Below are positions 45,463 through 53,375 of a stretch of 57,270 nucleotides of DNA, piece after piece; position 1 is the first letter of the stretch, and each line of letters begins with the position of its first letter. The notes under the pieces are model-generated. The model searched no databases, had not been told where the DNA came from, and was given only the letters and a program-made list of their open reading frames with translations. Source of the DNA: Bacteroidales bacterium (lineage in GTDB: Bacteria > Bacteroidota > Bacteroidia > Bacteroidales > P3); contig JAFZFU010000002.1 of the NCBI GenBank assembly GCA_017555745.1, positions 1 to 57,270 of the forward strand, in the 5' to 3' direction. The translations under genes and the position numbers were made by a program.

Positions 45463-47088
45463 TTATATCAAACCTTCTTCAAATAAATCATTATCATTCA
45501 GAAAATCATCATATTCTCGTGTTTCTCGGAATGTGATAATAGGTGCAGCAGTTTCTAATATTTCTTTATTACAAATTGTATCTAATGGAATATTTGTTCT
45601 TAACTCCGGTTTCAACCAATCATTATTCCATATATCAACGTCTTCACCCATTACTAATCTACAAAGTGGCAAATCGTATGGCGATTCACCCGACAATAAA
45701 TCTCGTTGATATGTTATATTTTGCAACCACAATTGATCATATTTCGAATTTGGACGGTCGCACAATCTCTTGTAAACTTTATCTACAATAGCCCATCTAT
45801 CAGTTTGTTCTTTAAGAGATGCCACTAGTCTACTTATTATTCGTAAGACATAGTGTGTAACAGAATTATTTTCTACTGCTATTTGCAATGCTACTGCAGA
45901 TATAGCATGTATATTCTCGTAGATTCTTCCGGGCATTTCATCTACAAATTCTTTTATGTCACCATTATCCAAAATAGAAAATGATTTTCTTTTCCGTGAT
46001 TTTAATTTTTCTATTATCCGTTTATCTAAATCAGACAACATCACTTTTAGTTGTCCTGAATTTTGATGTTTTCTTGAAAAGAGAAGTATATAAAACAAGT
46101 GTTTTTGAATACCATCAAAATCTACACCCTTCTTATTAAAGATTGGAGTATTTTCGATATACCATAATTTATCTGCCTTCACAGAGTCTGTAACAATAGA
46201 AGTACTTATCTTGGTCTTTTGACTGTTCATTCTAAAGTTTAAACTTTCTAATACCTCTTGCAGAATATATGATATTTGTTCCAATGTATCCTTATCATTG
46301 CAAAATATTCGATAGTCATCTCTATATCTCAATATTTCGTAACCATCTTGAATTCCTCTTCCCAATAACTTATTGTGTAGCAACAAATCTGAATAGCCTA
46401 ATACAATTTCTCCTACAAAATCAAATACAGCACTACCCTGTGGAATTCCTATATTACGACCTTGTTGGAACGCTTTTAAATATTTGATTATATTTTCGGC
46501 AATATCATGATTGTCATCTCTCCGATATTCTGTATTTTTTAATGATAGTGCCCAATCTATAGTTTGTGGATTTACAGTACCATAGCAGTTTGTAATATCG
46601 GTAATAAACATATATTTATATTCCAACGATAATTCCAAAGAACGTTGTTCTATAGTATTCCACCAGTTCAAAATGGTAGTAGATTTATGAAAAGATTCGG
46701 GTTCTTCTTTTATTATAGGAAGAGCTGTTGAAGAAATATGCGGTACTTGAAATTTTGAAAAACATTCTTTTATCTTTTTCCAAGATTCTTTGTTACAAAG
46801 TTCTCTTACCAAAAAGCAGTATAAATAAGGATTGGCCAACACAATAGGACGAACAGCATAACGTCCATCTTTATTCAACAGAATATTCAAATTTGCATCT
46901 TCCAATTCATCGGGCAATATATCCGACAAACATTCAGAATACGGAATATCAACAATTTTATTACTTACATATTGTAATAATTCATCAAATTGAAAATATT
47001 CAGGTAATTCAAATCCACAATACTGTTCCGACTTCATAAAGTAATTAAATACTTCTGTATAATCCAATGTAAGAATGTTTTTTGCCAT
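45463..47088 (-). CDS. Reverse transcriptase of the bacterial non-retron, non-intron type (DRT/Abi-like)
   Basis: 541 residues. RT motifs are in order: RPIVLANPYLY (about 80), FITDITNCYGTV with the first catalytic Asp (D164), NIGIPQGSAVFDFVGEIVLGYSD (212-234), and ILRYRDDYRIFC with the catalytic DD (257-258) in an unusual YRDD form, then NSQKTKIS (288-295). The C-terminal 200 residues are helical, as in the Abi/DRT RTs, and no maturase, HNH endonuclease or primase domain is present. No msr/msd-like structure is evident, so a retron is unlikely. First gene of the operon with the HATPase and helicase-PIN; the gap to the HATPase gene is 96 bp. Exact UG/DRT group not assignable by eye. Confidence 0.9.
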   Translation of the reverse strand: MAKNILTLDYTEVFNYFMKSEQYCGFELPEYFQFDELLQYVSNKIVDIPYSECLSDILPDELEDANLNILLNKDGRYAVRPIVLANPYLYCFLVRELCNKESWKKIKECFSKFQVPHISSTALPIIKEEPESFHKSTTILNWWNTIEQRSLELSLEYKYMFITDITNCYGTVNPQTIDWALSLKNTEYRRDDNHDIAENIIKYLKAFQQGRNIGIPQGSAVFDFVGEIVLGYSDLLLHNKLLGRGIQDGYEILRYRDDYRIFCNDKDTLEQISYILQEVLESLNFRMNSQKTKISTSIVTDSVKADKLWYIENTPIFNKKGVDFDGIQKHLFYILLFSRKHQNSGQLKVMLSDLDKRIIEKLKSRKRKSFSILDNGDIKEFVDEMPGRIYENIHAISAVALQIAVENNSVTHYVLRIISRLVASLKEQTDRWAIVDKVYKRLCDRPNSKYDQLWLQNITYQRDLLSGESPYDLPLCRLVMGEDVDIWNNDWLKPELRTNIPLDTICNKEILETAAPIITFRETREYDDFLNDNDLFEEGLI

Positions 47089-47494
47089 AACAGATAAGTT
47101 TTATTTATTTACAAAAGCGGTGCAAAGGTACGAATAAAATTGCAAAATATTAATATTTATAGCAAAAATATTTCATAGTAGTATGCTTTTATTCTCACTG
47201 GATGAATTAAGGTGGGCTCTAAAAGTGTTTTGTAGAATGATAATTTCGGTAATATTGTTACTGTTTGAAATTAATACTAATGCCGAGACATTGTGAAGTT
47301 GGCTTTATTTTTGTCGTTTTTTTGGGAAAAATGAGGTGTTTTTGTAGAGATAACGGGGCTTTTGAGTGCAAAAAAAGGCTGTTTTTTAGTCGTTTTGGGA
47401 TATTTTGGGGGCTAAATTTGACAGTTTTTTGGGGCTAAAAATGGCTTTTTGGGGTGGTATTGGTGCAAAAAATAGGAGAAATTTCGCTGTTTTG
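47089..47494. other. Upstream region of the RT gene: -7-like box and G/T-rich tract
   Basis: A TACCTTTG box on the minus strand (47123-47130) fits TAnnTTTG and is the likely RT operon promoter, although no -33 TTTG has good spacing. From about 47281 to 47460 the plus strand is strongly G/T-rich, with runs of four or five G at 47407, 47431 and 47451 after T-runs, two of them in the context TTTTGGGGGCTAAA or close to it. No credible coding frame. A non-coding RNA cannot be excluded. Confidence 0.45.
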
Positions 47495-47641
47495 GCGGAG
47501 ATATCTCCGTCATTTGGCCAAGATATCTCTGTCGGGTGACGGAGATATCTCGGTGAAGTCGTCGAGATATCTCCACCTACTATGTCGAGATATCTCCATC
47601 GGCTCGTAGAGATATCTCCACCACGTCGTGGAGATATCTCA
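47495..47641 (+). repeat. 22-bp-period palindrome array 3: seven GAGATATCTC cores
   Basis: GATATC centres start at 47500, 47522, 47544, 47566, 47589, 47611 and 47633: spacings of 22, 22, 22, 23, 22, 22 bp. The 10-bp cores (GAGATATCTC, once AAGATATCTC) are perfect palindromes; the 12-bp spacers vary but often contain TCGTC or GTC. The 95-codon frame across it (47386-47673) is an artefact of the repeat. It lies between the HU-like gene terminator and the RT operon. Confidence 0.9.
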
Positions 47642-47678
47642 AACGGGGTCCAATTTTGCCGAAAAATCGACAAAAAAA

Positions 47679-47704
47679 GGCGACGATTATTTCTAATCGC
47701 CGCC
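47679..47704 (-). terminator. Terminator of HU-like gene 2
   Basis: GGCGACGATTA pairs with TAATCGCCGCC (one mismatch or G-U) across a TTTC loop; on the minus strand seven T follow. Confidence 0.9.
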
Positions 47705-47740
47705 TAGTGCCACAGGCCTCTGTGCTATGGCTGTCGGGGT

Positions 47741-48274
47741 TTATCCCGCAAAACCGCCACCACCACCACCGGTGTTGTCACCACTGTCGGGGTCAGGGTT
47801 GTCGCCACCATCGGGTTGAACGGGCGCGTCGCCCAGTTCGCCTCTGCCCACCTCTTCGTAGAATTTGCGGTCGGCATCCACCAATCGGTATATGCCTTGC
47901 AACGTTTTGGGCGCTTTGTTTAGCCTTTCCACTATGTCGGAGTTGGGTCTAAAACGTACGTTTACCTTTTCCAATTGCACCATGCCGGCATCGGTATTGC
48001 TGTCTACGGCCTTGCTTTTGATGGTTGGATAAAAGGTACCCAATTCGCCCAACTGCACCCTATAACCCAACGATAGGTAATGCTCTATTATTTGGAAACT
48101 GCTTTCCAATACAGCTTTCACCATCACCGCCGGTGCCGAGGTGTGCTTGCTTGCAAATTCTACAATATTCTTGGCAGATACAGTGCCTGCTTCTACCAAA
48201 TTTAGGACAAATTTCAAATTTGTCTCGCTTGTGCCAATCTTTGTGATTGGCTGCTGTTTCGAAAGAAACTTCAT
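47741..48274 (-). CDS. HU-like DNA-binding protein with glycine-rich tail (copy 2)
   Basis: 177 residues. HU-like domain about 20-115 (TVSAKNIVEFASKHTSAPAVMVKAVLESSFQIIEHYLSLGYRVQLGELGTF as a region, then VNVRFRPNSDI). An acidic, Asp/Pro-rich linker leads to a GGGGGGFAG terminus, the same ending as the HU-like protein at 16527-17075. Expected to bind DNA; role unknown. The next element downstream is its terminator and then the seven-palindrome array, which makes a DNA-binding protein beside an ordered array. A -7-like box (TAACTTTG, 48363-48370) lies upstream. Confidence 0.85.
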   Translation of the reverse strand: MKFLSKQQPITKIGTSETNLKFVLNLVEAGTVSAKNIVEFASKHTSAPAVMVKAVLESSFQIIEHYLSLGYRVQLGELGTFYPTIKSKAVDSNTDAGMVQLEKVNVRFRPNSDIVERLNKAPKTLQGIYRLVDADRKFYEEVGRGELGDAPVQPDGGDNPDPDSGDNTGGGGGGFAG

Positions 48275-48669
48275 ATTTTCTAATTTAAAAAGTTGTATAA
48301 AATCGATTGGTAATCCCTAAGCACAACTGGCATTAGGTTTTGAATAATTACCAATAATGGTGCAAAGTTACAACGTTTTTTTTGAAGCAGCAAGAGGATT
48401 TTATTTAAATAACATTCTAATTATCAAGAGATAAGCAACATTCACAAAACACCTTTTATTAAAAACATAAATCATTAATAGGGATATAAAAATGAGAGGA
48501 TAAATTATTTTCGAATACACGGGCAAATAACGGAAATGAATAATTTAGATATTGATTATCAAATATAAATAAGCCGTCAGAAGAGACTATTAAAAAAACA
48601 CAAAAGATTTGATTATCAATTAAATATATTACGCGATAAACATTTTTTGTTAGGTCTTTTGAAAAAAAA
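48275..48669. other. AT-rich intergenic region upstream of HU-like gene 2
   Basis: It contains a -7-like box TAACTTTG on the minus strand (48363-48370), about 90 bp before the HU start. From about 48380 to 48669 I see no gene, repeat or structure. Confidence 0.4.
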
Positions 48670-48707
48670 GAGAGATGAAATTTTGAATATTTAACACATC
48701 ATCTCTC
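48670..48707. terminator. Hairpin downstream of tamL
   Basis: GAGAGATGA pairs perfectly with TCATCTCTC, 20-base loop, A-run on both sides so T-runs on both strands. About 100 bp after the tamL stop. Confidence 0.65.
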
Positions 48708-48807
48708 AAAAAAGATTCATATTTAAGTCGAATTATAATGCTTTATTTGGCTCTTCGAGGCGAAATTTTGTCTGCAGAAACAAGAAAACGCCCTGCAAAA
48801 ATGGGTA

Positions 48808-51264
48808 CTAAAACGGGTAATCGATACCGAAGTTGGTTACAATCTGATTCCATTTCCAATGCGGGAAGCGCCAACGCTGCGATGGGGAGTATTGAGGATC
48901 GTAGAACGGAATGGCGAAATCCAAACGCAATGTTATAATGGATATGTTCATTCTTAATCCGAGTCCGCCTCCCATTGCAATCTGCGGTATAAATGTTTTG
49001 AAGTTGAAGTTTCCGTCGGGGAACTCGCTCGAAGGACGCAACAACCATATATTACCCATATCGAGAAATACGGCACCCTCGAACATTCCGAACAAATGGA
49101 AACGGTCTTCGATATTTACCACCAACGATAAGTCGCCCACTCTTTCGAATATATTGGCAGCGTCGTTGAAATAGGCACCCGGCCCCAATGTGCGTATGTT
49201 CCATGCACGTATGGTGGTGGGACCGCCGCCATAAAAACTCTTTTCGTATGGCAACGACACCGAATTTCCGTAAGGAATACCTATACCCAGCATGGTGCGC
49301 ACAACAAAAGTATTGTGGTCGGAAAGATAGAAATAACGTTTCCAATCCATTTCGGTACGCAAATATTGCGAATAAGGGACGCCCAAAAGTTGGTATACTC
49401 CGGCCGAGTCGGTAGGCATATCCAATGCTTTGTCGAAGGTATAGAGCAGATTGCCCGCCGTTTCGAGATTCAACGAAAAATAAGTAAAATCCGTTTTGGT
49501 ATTAAAGCGTTGGGTGTTGTATACAAAAGTGTAATGCGTATTCATTATCAAGTGGTTTGTATACTGATATTTTAAACGCAAATCGGACAGGCTTTCTATT
49601 TGCTGTTTAAACTCCGGCGACTGGTTTAAAAACCTTACATAGGTAAACTCAAACGGCACCAACTGATGTTGACGATATCGAGTGTTTCGCCAATTATAAC
49701 CAAACGACACGTTGGCCAAAGCGCGTTCGAAATATGTTCTAAACTGATAATTGATACCCAAAGCGAATTCGGTGCTTGGGCGGAAACGCTTCGAAAACCA
49801 CGAACTTGGAACGGGAACTATAAACTTGGGTATATCCAACGAGAGGTCGACACCCGTTTCGAAAGCCGAAAATATGCTGTAAAAGTTCTCGCTTTTTGTA
49901 TTTAATGCCGATTTTGCCAACTCGAACAGCAAGGTGGTTTTTACGTTAAAGAGTTCGGCACCGCCAAACAAATTTCTGTTTTGATAGCCCAAAGTCCACT
50001 GCAAGCCAAAGTTTCCGGTATTATTTGTAACGGGGGCGTTGATAGTGTATAGCGGCGAGGTGTTGGTGATTTCCACCGATGTGGATACCGAATGCTTCAT
50101 GGCATTCATCAAACGAATGCGTGCATTTAGGAATCCGGCGGTATCGGACTTTCTGTCGGAACGTACAAAGTCGACATCTGTAAATTTAAAATTCCTCAAA
50201 CTTATCAATGAGTTGTATGTAAGTTCCACCCCCAACAAACGATACAAGTTGCCCGGAGCAAGAAATATTGCCCTGCTGATAACAGATTCGTCGACCTGCA
50301 TTTTCTTGTTTACCACAAAGTGGTACAACGTTTCGCGACCCCGATAATTGTATACATACTTCAAAGTATCCATTTTCTTATACGAATCGACGGGGAGCAA
50401 AGTCTGCAAATCGGGATATATATACACATTATCGATATAATACTTAGTAAGAGGCTGTTCTACTGTTTGTTGGTCGACATATATCTTAGGGTTTGAAATC
50501 CTCACTTCCACACTCATGGTATGCTTTGCCTCGTTGGTGTCCAACAAAAAAGATATCACATCGATGGTGGCGGTATAGTAGCCCGAATTTTGCAAATAAG
50601 TTGCCAAACGGCTGCGCTCTTTCGAAAACAGGTCTTGGTCGTAATAATCGCCCTGCTTTATAAGCGAGCTGTTTTTGTTGGTTTCTATCAGTTGTTGCAC
50701 ATCGGCATTATCGGACACATAAAAGAGGGTATCGATAACATAACGTGGTGTAGGCAATATTCGATAAGTAACATTTATTCTGTTTTCCTTAACGGTATCG
50801 GTTTCGTAAAAGACCTCCGAGTTGAAACATCCCTTCGATTCCAACAACAGCTTCAACTGCTCGGCAGTACCAATCATGCCCAACCTGTCAAATATAACCG
50901 GTTTGGCGCCTTGGTCGCGTATGGTTCTATTTACCCAATTGTCCTTTTTGGGATTGGACAAGCAATATATCCGCATGTCCAAACGTACACCCAATATTCG
51001 GGTGTTGGGTTGTTGTTGAGCATAATTATCCATCACCGACAATGCCGACGACACCACTTTATATTGCTCATCGCTAAGAGAATCCTTCTCTATCACATAC
51101 TCGTTGCTGTTGAGCAAATACTCGCCTTGAGGGATAAACTTATTTACACCACACGAAGAAACAAGCACTGCCAACAAACAAATACCCGCCAAACGACGCA
51201 ATCCGACGAAAGATGCTACGGAATGATTTCTTATATACGTTATCGGTCTACTATGTAGATTCAT
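48808..51264 (-). CDS. TamL-type BamA/TamA-family outer membrane lipoprotein
   Basis: 818 residues. A hydrophobic leader ends in a lipobox (LAVLVSSCG), so the protein is probably lipidated, as in Bacteroidota TamL. POTRA-like repeats fill about 60-380, and the C-terminal half is a 16-strand Omp85 barrel with SLPYEKSFYGGGPTTIRAWNIRTLGPG (region about 690), the conserved loop-6 type motif, ending in FGIDYPF with a terminal Phe. It takes part in assembly of outer membrane or surface components. Stop-to-start distance to the upstream kdtA is 1 bp, so the two are one transcript. No tamB lies in the window. Confidence 0.9.
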   Translation of the reverse strand: MNLHSRPITYIRNHSVASFVGLRRLAGICLLAVLVSSCGVNKFIPQGEYLLNSNEYVIEKDSLSDEQYKVVSSALSVMDNYAQQQPNTRILGVRLDMRIYCLSNPKKDNWVNRTIRDQGAKPVIFDRLGMIGTAEQLKLLLESKGCFNSEVFYETDTVKENRINVTYRILPTPRYVIDTLFYVSDNADVQQLIETNKNSSLIKQGDYYDQDLFSKERSRLATYLQNSGYYTATIDVISFLLDTNEAKHTMSVEVRISNPKIYVDQQTVEQPLTKYYIDNVYIYPDLQTLLPVDSYKKMDTLKYVYNYRGRETLYHFVVNKKMQVDESVISRAIFLAPGNLYRLLGVELTYNSLISLRNFKFTDVDFVRSDRKSDTAGFLNARIRLMNAMKHSVSTSVEITNTSPLYTINAPVTNNTGNFGLQWTLGYQNRNLFGGAELFNVKTTLLFELAKSALNTKSENFYSIFSAFETGVDLSLDIPKFIVPVPSSWFSKRFRPSTEFALGINYQFRTYFERALANVSFGYNWRNTRYRQHQLVPFEFTYVRFLNQSPEFKQQIESLSDLRLKYQYTNHLIMNTHYTFVYNTQRFNTKTDFTYFSLNLETAGNLLYTFDKALDMPTDSAGVYQLLGVPYSQYLRTEMDWKRYFYLSDHNTFVVRTMLGIGIPYGNSVSLPYEKSFYGGGPTTIRAWNIRTLGPGAYFNDAANIFERVGDLSLVVNIEDRFHLFGMFEGAVFLDMGNIWLLRPSSEFPDGNFNFKTFIPQIAMGGGLGLRMNISIITLRLDFAIPFYDPQYSPSQRWRFPHWKWNQIVTNFGIDYPF

Positions 51265-51265
51265 A

Positions 51266-52507
51266 TTAAAACTTCGTAACCATATTTATAATTGTATCGG
51301 AAGTACCCTTGTTGTCTTGCACATAGTGCATACATACATCCGATGCTTTATTGTACAATTCGTCCGAATCGAACAAGTCGGTCAAAGCCTTATTCAACGA
51401 TTTTTCGTTGCCTACAGACCAACCGCCATTCAGGTTTACTATATCTTTTGCCTCTTGGAACTTTTGGTATTTGGGGCCGAAACATACAGGTTTGCCAAAA
51501 GCCAAAGCCTCCAATATATTGTGAATACCCTTACCAAAGCCTCCACCTATATATGCCACATAAGCATATTGATACAAGCTCGACAACATTCCTATATTAT
51601 CAATTATCAACACCTTATAATCCCTTAAATCGGAGATATTGGCTATATCGGAATATTTAACACAAGTGTTTCCAAAAAGTTTCATCAAGAAATCGATACG
51701 CGAAGCGTGTATTTCGTGAGGAGCTATCACAAACTTTATGTCGGCCGAAGAATATGTATCGGCAAAACTTTTCAAAAGACGTTCGTCGGGTTCCCAAGTA
51801 CTTCCGGCCAACAACACCTTCGACTGCCCCACAAAACGCATTACTTCGGGAAATTGTTTTACGTTGGCGGCAATGGCCATCACTTGGTCGAAACGGGTAT
51901 CGCCGGCAATGGTGCATTGGCTTATGCCATGCTCTTTAAGCAGTTTTTCGGACTCCTTGTTTTGAACAAACAAATGGTCGAAAGCGTTCAACCTACGGCA
52001 AAACCATTTTCCATACCATGCAAAAAAGTATTGCGAAGGACGAAATATAGAGGAAAACAATATTGTGGGTATGTTTCTCTTGTCCAACACAGCCATATAG
52101 TTAAACCAAAAATCATACTTAACAAAGAAGGCCATCTTAGGATTTACCATATCAACAAACTTGCGTGCATTGAACATAGTATCCAAAGGCAGGTAAAACA
52201 CATAATCGGCATTGGGATAATTCTTACGAACTTCGTAGCCCGAAGGTGAAAAAAAGGTTACAAATATCTTATAATCGGGATATTGCTTTTTAAAAGCATC
52301 TATTACCGGACGACATTGTTCAAACTCGCCCAACGACGAAGCGTGAAACCATGCCACAGGGGAATTGTTGTCGGCTAATTTGTTTCTTATCTGCTGAAAT
52401 ATATCTCGTCGTCCCGCTACCCATAGTTTAGCCTTTTTGTCGAACAAACTTGCCAAACGAATAGCCAAGCCATAGCACAATATTCCAAATGTGTACAAAT
52501 ATCTCAT
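51266..52507 (-). CDS. kdtA: 3-deoxy-D-manno-octulosonic acid (KDO) transferase
   Basis: 413 residues (waaA). Residues about 55-70 carry the conserved PVAWFHASSLGEFEQCRPVI. FFVKYDFWFNYM and the nucleotide-binding region (LAGSTWEPDERLL, GGFGKGIHNILEALAFGKPVCFGP) are diagnostic of the GT30 family. It adds KDO from CMP-KDO to lipid A precursors at the inner membrane. Between a barrel gene (14 bp upstream) and tamL. Confidence 0.96.
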   Translation of the reverse strand: MRYLYTFGILCYGLAIRLASLFDKKAKLWVAGRRDIFQQIRNKLADNNSPVAWFHASSLGEFEQCRPVIDAFKKQYPDYKIFVTFFSPSGYEVRKNYPNADYVFYLPLDTMFNARKFVDMVNPKMAFFVKYDFWFNYMAVLDKRNIPTILFSSIFRPSQYFFAWYGKWFCRRLNAFDHLFVQNKESEKLLKEHGISQCTIAGDTRFDQVMAIAANVKQFPEVMRFVGQSKVLLAGSTWEPDERLLKSFADTYSSADIKFVIAPHEIHASRIDFLMKLFGNTCVKYSDIANISDLRDYKVLIIDNIGMLSSLYQYAYVAYIGGGFGKGIHNILEALAFGKPVCFGPKYQKFQEAKDIVNLNGGWSVGNEKSLNKALTDLFDSDELYNKASDVCMHYVQDNKGTSDTIINMVTKF

Positions 52508-52521
52508 TACAAAAGAAAGGT

Positions 52522-53316
52522 TTAGTAGTAATAATATTCTTGAGTTGATTTACCTTCCAAAGGTATCATCCAGCCGAACTTTATGCCATATATATGGCTG
52601 AAATAAGTTTTATCATCTTTGCCTCTTATTCCCATAAAGTCGTCTATTATATAGTCGCGTGTCGACTTCAACCACATTTGAGTAAACTCGAAACTTATAT
52701 GTATGTTTAAATAAGTCTTTTTATTATTCATATACCAAAAACCCAAGCGTTGCGACAATACGGGACCACGTTGCTGATGGTCGTATAGTTTGGCATAAGA
52801 ATCGGATATTTGCGGTGCCTCTTCGAGCGAAGGCATAAGCACTATTTGGTTTTGAGCAATACCGGCACCCAACATCACAAACACACCCGAATTAGGATTC
52901 TGCGGTGTTACCTTAAATATCTTACCCACTTGCAATTGTCCTACCACGCCACGATTAAACATTTCTACTCCCGCATCGCTACCGCCTGTGCCTATAACAG
53001 TACCGGCTTCGGTATATATCGAAGACAGGCGTTCTGTTCGGTTTTTTAAATTGTCGTCGCCAAAAAAGAACGACCCCTCTAAACCGAACACCCAATTGTT
53101 TTTGGTTTTATACATTGCCGAAACACCGAAATCCAACATCGGCGACTCGAACATATCGTTTATAGCACCCTGAGCCATCCATGGTGCAAAATTAAAACTT
53201 ATTATAGGGCAATTCAACGTGTCGCCAACAAAATTATCATCCTTTGTTTGAGCATTCAACGACCAAATGGTACATGCATAAAGTGCAACCACAAAAAATC
53301 TTCTCAATGTCTTCAT
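52522..53316 (-). CDS. Conserved outer membrane/periplasmic beta-rich protein
   Basis: 264 residues with a signal peptide (MKTLRRFFVVALYACTIWSLNAQ). Mature sequence has strand-turn repeats (FNFAPWMAQGAINDMFESPMLDFGVSAMYKTKNNWVFGLEGSFFFGD as a region) and ends EYYYY. The general pattern (porin-like size, glycines at turns, YxxGIKFGWMIP) suggests a barrel. No enzyme motif. Upstream of kdtA and tamL with short spacing, so likely linked to envelope biogenesis. Confidence 0.65.
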   Translation of the reverse strand: MKTLRRFFVVALYACTIWSLNAQTKDDNFVGDTLNCPIISFNFAPWMAQGAINDMFESPMLDFGVSAMYKTKNNWVFGLEGSFFFGDDNLKNRTERLSSIYTEAGTVIGTGGSDAGVEMFNRGVVGQLQVGKIFKVTPQNPNSGVFVMLGAGIAQNQIVLMPSLEEAPQISDSYAKLYDHQQRGPVLSQRLGFWYMNNKKTYLNIHISFEFTQMWLKSTRDYIIDDFMGIRGKDDKTYFSHIYGIKFGWMIPLEGKSTQEYYYY

Positions 53317-53375
53317 CTCTGTTTACAAAATAATTCATTTAAACTTTACCCAAAGTAAACGCTATTATTTGAATT

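Noticed and set aside
45463..47088. Group II intron
   Set aside because: No maturase or endonuclease domain, and no domain V-like RNA end was seen near the gene.
47495..47641. CRISPR array
   Set aside because: The conserved part is only 10 bp and palindromic, spacers are 12 bp, and no cas gene is nearby.
47386..47673. 95-codon open frame across the palindrome array
   Set aside because: It is produced by the 22-bp repeat and the codons change frame from unit to unit; no start context or homologous look.
45463..47740. Retron
   Set aside because: The RT lacks the retron motif pattern I would expect and no msr/msd inverted-repeat pair is visible next to it; the gene context also differs.
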